A stretch of DNA of 11,995 nucleotides from Bacteroidales bacterium (GTDB lineage: Bacteria; Bacteroidota; Bacteroidia; Bacteroidales; GCA-2748055). Positions within the stretch are counted from its first letter, which is position 1. Every line of letters starts with the position of its first letter. Where the stretch lies: positions 1 through 11,995 of the forward strand of contig JAOZLK010000066.1 of NCBI GenBank assembly GCA_029934875.1, given 5' to 3'. A program made the translations under genes and the position numbers. The notes beneath the pieces were generated by a model. That model ran no database searches. It was not told the DNA's origin and saw nothing but the letters and a program-made list of their open reading frames with translations. This document shows, piece by piece, positions 9,041 through 11,995 of this stretch.

Positions 9041-9223
9041 TCAGACACCCAATGATTTCAGGGCTTCAAAAACAAGTATGGCAGGCCAGACAATTGCCTT
9101 CAGGATACCCAAAACAATCATCCAGAAACCGGCAGCGTTTGTAATAAAGTAGACCGCAGCACCGACCAGGCCAATACCATAAACTGCATTGGTCCCGGCA
9201 TTACATTGAAAATCTTTTTTCAT
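9041..9223 (-). CDS. Small two-helix membrane protein, unknown function
   Basis: A 60-residue protein starting at an ATG at 9223. A short polar N-terminus with one Cys (MKKDFQCNAGTNAVYG) is followed by two hydrophobic helices, about residues 13-31 and 34-56, rich in Gly and Ala, ending in LKAIVWPAILVFEALKSLG. I recognise the general pattern (NxVYGxGxxGAxxY, then GFW and LKAxVWPAxLVxEALK) from small conserved hypothetical membrane proteins in many bacteria, which supports a real gene despite its size. It should sit in the inner membrane as a hairpin. No function is known to me. It converges on the aldo/keto reductase (55-base gap) and is divergent from the DNPH1-like gene. Confidence 0.8.
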   Translation of the reverse strand: MKKDFQCNAGTNAVYGIGLVGAAVYFITNAAGFWMIVLGILKAIVWPAILVFEALKSLGV

Positions 9224-9285
9224 GGGTAGAATTTTAGTTAATTAGCACTCAGACTTCTTGTCACTAATTTAAATAATTTAGAAAC
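9224..9285. promoter_or_regulatory. Short divergent spacer between small membrane protein and DNPH1-like genes
   Basis: Only 62 bases separate the two divergent start codons, so promoters for both must overlap here or reach into the genes (inference). The sequence is very A/T-rich, with TAATTTAA and TAATTTAG (9265-9281) as imperfect -7-like elements on the plus strand. No convincing -33 element or ribosome binding site is visible. Confidence 0.3.
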
Positions 9286-9735
9286 ATGCTTGATGGGGGA
9301 TTGAAATTTTACTTTTGCGGATCCATAAGGGGTGGGAGGCAGCTGGCTTCCGATTATCAGAGAATCATTGAAATGCTGAAGGTCCATGGGCAGGTCCTGA
9401 CCGAGCACCTAGGTGATGACCAGGTGATTGAAACCAAGGACAGGATTCTCACAGATGTTCAGATTCATGACCGTGATATGGATTGGGTGCGGGAATCTGA
9501 CCTGGTGGTTGCCGAGGTAACCATACCCAGCCTTGGGGTAGGCTATGAGATAGGAAGAGCCATTGAACTTGGAAAGCCTGTTCTTTGCCTGTTTCGGTCC
9601 GATGCCGGATATACTCTATCGGCCATGATTTCAGGCAGTGAGGGTGTTAAGCCCCTGACTTATGAAAGCCTGGGTGAATTGCCCGAAAAGATCGGGGAAT
9701 TTATTTCTGAGCGTGCTCCGCGTCGTACTTCCTGA
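9286..9735 (+). CDS. DNPH1 (Rcl)-like 2'-deoxynucleoside 5'-phosphate N-hydrolase
   Basis: A 149-residue cytosolic enzyme strongly resembling animal DNPH1/Rcl of the nucleoside 2-deoxyribosyltransferase superfamily, which cleaves the base from deoxynucleoside 5'-monophosphates. Shared blocks in order: FYFCGSIRGGR (residues 8-18), GQVLTEHLG (35-43), the RDMDW segment with Asp64, ESDLVVAEVTIPSLGVGYE ending at Glu88, and LSAMISG (111-117). The spacing between Asp64 and Glu88 (24 residues) equals that between the catalytic Asp80 and Glu104 of human DNPH1, as I recall that sequence; the SAM block contributes phosphate binding in the family. The ATG at 9286 is used; a TTG at 9301 directly before KFYFCG is an alternative that would match the family N-terminus more tightly. 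The last 35 bases overlap the convergent thymidylate-synthase gene. Human DNPH1 is 174 residues; this form is shorter at both ends. Confidence 0.88.
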   Translation: MLDGGLKFYFCGSIRGGRQLASDYQRIIEMLKVHGQVLTEHLGDDQVIETKDRILTDVQIHDRDMDWVRESDLVVAEVTIPSLGVGYEIGRAIELGKPVLCLFRSDAGYTLSAMISGSEGVKPLTYESLGELPEKIGEFISERAPRRTS

Positions 9736-10606
9736 TCTTCATGATGGCGGCCTGTTCAGCCTGCTCGTACATGTCCCGGATAAACTCATCTCCAAAATTG
9801 AAAGTCCTTTCCTCCAGGCTCAAAGAATCCAGCCTGTCGAATAGCATTGCTTTTGCCTGGGCAATATCTTTTCCGTAGATATGGTAGGAATCGGCCTGCC
9901 AGTTCATTCTGCCCAACTTGACGGTTTTCCCATTCCGTTTTGATATCTCGTCTGCAATCACTTCCCTGGAAAAGCGGATGAAGCCAAACATATTCATGAA
10001 ACTGGCTCCCCAGGCGTCGTTACTTCGAAAACGGATGTTGGAATTGAGCCACTGCACCCCATCCTCATCCTCCTGGATCCTGTACCATAGCGACTGAAGG
10101 CAGGGTGGGTCGTAAACCTGGAGGTCGTGGTTTGGCATCCAGGTGATCATTTGTGCCTGCCGGGTATAGGGCTGTTCCACCAATTTCCTGATAACGTGTT
10201 CAATCTGGTCCACCTGGAATCCCACATCTTTCCGGACAGTCGTCCCGTTCTCTGTGGCACTCTCCTTCCAGGAACCATATCGCTGCAGTCGGCCATGGTA
10301 GGTGTATTCCCACCGGGTGTCGCCGGGATCGTTCATGTTTTTCACCCAGTGATCTTTAAATCCCTTTAGCTCCAGAACATACTCCTTCAACTCGTCAATT
10401 CCGCCGGGAAAGGCCTGGTGGATCATGGGATCACTTTCGGGCTTAAGTACCGTAGCATTCAGGGTACAATCCAGGCTCAGTGGGTCCCCTGGTTTATCAT
10501 ACTGGGTTTTGAAGCGGATTCCATTGTTGTAAAGACTTACTAGTGCAGCTTCATATGTTTCTGCCAGGGAATCTGCTGAAACGCAAAGGACGGGTATGTT
10601 CTTCAT
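9701..10606 (-). CDS. Archaeal-type thymidylate synthase family protein
   Basis: A 301-residue member of the ThyA fold in the divergent, archaeal-type branch rather than the canonical bacterial one. The active-site Cys169 is in DPPCLQSLW, where canonical ThyA has PPCH. Arg149 starts the RQAQMITW block, Ser195/Asp197 lie in FRSNDAWGASFMNMF, and Asn205, eight residues after Asp197, matches the Asn that selects uracil over cytosine in ThyA. His242 and Tyr244 are in DSYHIYG, and Glu75 in EYVLELKG aligns with ThyA Glu58. Expected chemistry is one-carbon transfer to C5 of dUMP using methylenetetrahydrofolate; whether the product is dTMP or a hydroxymethyl nucleotide cannot be settled from sequence. 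The N-terminus (PVLCVSADSLAETYEAAL) is the one typical of this branch. It starts at an ATG and lies tail to tail with the DNPH1-like gene. Confidence 0.85.
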   Translation of the reverse strand: MKNIPVLCVSADSLAETYEAALVSLYNNGIRFKTQYDKPGDPLSLDCTLNATVLKPESDPMIHQAFPGGIDELKEYVLELKGFKDHWVKNMNDPGDTRWEYTYHGRLQRYGSWKESATENGTTVRKDVGFQVDQIEHVIRKLVEQPYTRQAQMITWMPNHDLQVYDPPCLQSLWYRIQEDEDGVQWLNSNIRFRSNDAWGASFMNMFGFIRFSREVIADEISKRNGKTVKLGRMNWQADSYHIYGKDIAQAKAMLFDRLDSLSLEERTFNFGDEFIRDMYEQAEQAAIMKIRKYDAEHAQK

Positions 10607-10705
10607 AAGATGAGGTTTTGCTTAAAGATATGGAAGCCCGTGGTCAAAGACCAGTATTGTTTATAGATTGTGGATTATTTGCCATATTTATAAAAACTTC
10701 AGCCC
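10607..10705. promoter_or_regulatory. Divergent spacer between thymidylate synthase-type and beta-propeller genes
   Basis: A 99-base spacer between divergent start codons, expected to hold both promoters (inference). It contains a perfect inverted repeat, TGGTC-AAA-GACCA, at 10641-10653, near the middle, followed on the right by an A/T-rich stretch (TATTGTTTATAG, ATATTTATAAAA). The repeat could be an operator half-site pair or a small hairpin; a 5-base arm can also occur by chance. No clear -33/-7 pair is visible. Confidence 0.35.
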
Positions 10706-11734
10706 ATGATCAGCAAACAGGTAATATTCAAGATTAAGAATGTATATACGGCCAATGCATTTGTTGATGGCTCCCGCTGGCTTGTGGGTGCAGGATCGGA
10801 GACCGAACCCGTGGTCCAGTTATACGATTTGGCCTCAGGAAAGGTAGAACACCTGGACTCTTGTCCGGGAGGAATGATGAGCCTGGTTCCTGTGCCCGGT
10901 CGGCCCGGTAATCTGGTATCGGTCATGGGCCTCTTTCCTCCCTTCATCGGGAAGGATGCAGGGCTGTTTTTGCATCAAAAGACTGAGGATCGCTGGATTT
11001 GTTCAAGGGCTCTGGATTTGCCTTTTGCCCATCGATGCGAGTTTATACCCTCTTTGGAAAGGAATATTCTGATAGCAGCCTCTGTAAGTAAATTCAAGGA
11101 GAACCCAAGCGACTGGTCCAAGCCGGGAGAGCTATATGCGCTTAGCCTGGAGGGCGATCCTTCTGGTCCATGGAAAGCAGATGTCATTGACTCATCGCTT
11201 TTCAGAAATCATGGCATGGGCAGGTACATGGTGGATGGCCTTGAATGCTTATGTGTTTCCGGTGAGCAGGGCATATTCTCAATAGAGCTTTCTCCCGGGG
11301 GTGTTCTGGAACTAAAGCCCCTTTTTGAAAAGGAGGTCAGTGAGATGACCTTCATTGATATGGATGGCGATGGTCAATCAGAGCTGATTTGCATCGAGCC
11401 CTTTCATGGCAATGTTCTTAATATTTACAAACGGATCCGGGGAGACTGGAAATTAAAGTTTACAGCTCCCTTGTCTTTTGGACACGGCCTGAGCAGCGGG
11501 TTTTTTAATGGAGATCCTGTTGTACTCGTTGGCAACCGGCGAGACAGTGCAGACCTTGAAATGTTTACTGTAAATAATATCGATAAAGGAATTGTAAATC
11601 TTACTGTTATAGAGGAAGGCGCGGGCCCGACTCAAACCCAGGTATTCACTTTTGGGAAGCGAGATTACATTCTGAGTGCCAACCAGAAAATGAATGAAGT
11701 GGCGCTCTACAGCGCTTCGCTTTCAAAGGCCTGA
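10706..11734 (+). CDS. FG-GAP/VCBS-like beta-propeller protein, unknown function
   Basis: A 342-residue protein without signal peptide or membrane segment, so probably cytosolic. It reads as a series of beta-propeller blades; one carries a clear calcium-loop-like FIDMDGDGQSEL (residues 216-227) of FG-GAP/VCBS type. Motifs spaced along the chain each hold a His: FAHRCEF (His109), FRNHGMG (His169), IEPFHGN (His234) and SFGHGLSSG (His260), a pattern I associate with a family of uncharacterised propeller proteins. Such His residues at one propeller face could bind a metal, as in several sugar lyases and dehydratases, but that is inference. The N-terminus (KIKNVYTANAFVDGSRWLVG) starts the first blade directly, supporting the chosen ATG. 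It converges with a 10-base gap on a GarR-type reductase gene, so no operon link is shown. Confidence 0.7.
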   Translation: MISKQVIFKIKNVYTANAFVDGSRWLVGAGSETEPVVQLYDLASGKVEHLDSCPGGMMSLVPVPGRPGNLVSVMGLFPPFIGKDAGLFLHQKTEDRWICSRALDLPFAHRCEFIPSLERNILIAASVSKFKENPSDWSKPGELYALSLEGDPSGPWKADVIDSSLFRNHGMGRYMVDGLECLCVSGEQGIFSIELSPGGVLELKPLFEKEVSEMTFIDMDGDGQSELICIEPFHGNVLNIYKRIRGDWKLKFTAPLSFGHGLSSGFFNGDPVVLVGNRRDSADLEMFTVNNIDKGIVNLTVIEEGAGPTQTQVFTFGKRDYILSANQKMNEVALYSASLSKA

Positions 11735-11744
11735 TAGCTCCTCC

Positions 11745-11995
11745 TCAGGATTTTCTTTTCACAGTAAGGCCAGCCAGTTTTTCGTGATACTGGATCAGAC
11801 CGCCGTGATCATCTTCACCTTTTCCCTCAGCTTTAAGCGCTTTCATAAACTCCATCACCTGGGCGGTAAGAGGTATGGGTGCATCTGTTTCAAAGGCAGT
11901 GTCACGTACATTGACCAGGTCTTTGGCGTGCATGCGGATGGGGCCCCCCGGTTTGAAATTTCTTTCCAGGATCAGAGGCATTTTGGCATCCAGGA
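11745..11995 (-). CDS. C-terminal end of a GarR/3-hydroxyisobutyrate dehydrogenase-type reductase (5' end missing)
   Basis: Only the last 82 residues are in the window; the frame stays open to the right edge, so the Met codon at 11981 is internal. The piece closely resembles the C-terminal helical domain of tartronate semialdehyde reductase (GarR) and relatives: MPLILERNFKPGGPIRMHAKDL, where the Lys of KDL is a conserved cofactor-contacting residue, then IPLTAQVMEFMKALKAEGKG and DHGGLIQYHEKLA. The family reduces or oxidises small beta-hydroxy acids with NAD(P); choices include 2-hydroxy-3-oxopropionate reductase, 3-hydroxyisobutyrate dehydrogenase and L-threonate dehydrogenase. The missing N-terminal Rossmann domain would be needed to decide. 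Full length should be about 295 residues. Confidence 0.85.
   Translation of the reverse strand, partial: LDAKMPLILERNFKPGGPIRMHAKDLVNVRDTAFETDAPIPLTAQVMEFMKALKAEGKGEDDHGGLIQYHEKLAGLTVKRKS

Noticed and set aside
11745..11981. Independent 78-residue protein starting at 11981
   Set aside because: The frame is open to the window edge and the sequence is the C-terminal domain of a longer GarR-type reductase, so this Met is internal.

Overview
The window looks like chromosomal core sequence from a member of the Bacteroidota, most likely near Bacteroidales or Marinilabiliales. Four things point there: a lipidated TamA-type barrel protein (TamL) coded directly after TamB, a DUF4382 lipoprotein, genes without clear Shine-Dalgarno sequences (plus one convincing TTG start), and A/T-rich spacers. 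I see no mobile element, CRISPR array, rRNA or tRNA. Nearly every base is coding; no gene-free stretch exceeds about 160 bases.

Left half (1-6239, minus strand): tamB (1610 codons) and tamL (cut by the left edge) form an operon with a 4-base ATGA overlap. Together they should build the envelope-spanning translocation and assembly module: TamB anchored in the inner membrane and crossing the periplasm, TamL as its Omp85-type outer-membrane partner. Divergent from them at 6400 is a DUF4382 lipoprotein, whose 3' end overlaps by 20 bases a convergent S1-domain RNA-binding protein of the CvfB family.

Middle (8122-9223): a twin-arginine-type exported aldo/keto reductase, in which the usual catalytic Asp is a Glu, then a convergent 60-residue two-helix membrane protein.

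Right part (9286-11995): a close homologue of the nucleotide-cleaving enzyme DNPH1 (Rcl) lies tail to tail, with a 35-base overlap, against an archaeal-type thymidylate synthase. In animals DNPH1 removes abnormal deoxynucleotides such as 5-hydroxymethyl-dUMP, so this pairing of a dUMP C5-alkylating-type enzyme with a deoxynucleotide N-glycosidase is the most interesting point in the window. Divergent from the synthase is a cytosolic beta-propeller protein of unknown function with four conserved-looking histidines. It converges on the C-terminal end of a GarR/3-hydroxyisobutyrate dehydrogenase-type reductase that runs off the right edge.

The layout alternates divergent and convergent pairs. 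Four tail-to-tail junctions have little or no room for a terminator. Apart from tamB-tamL no operon is visible, so functional links between neighbours are inference.
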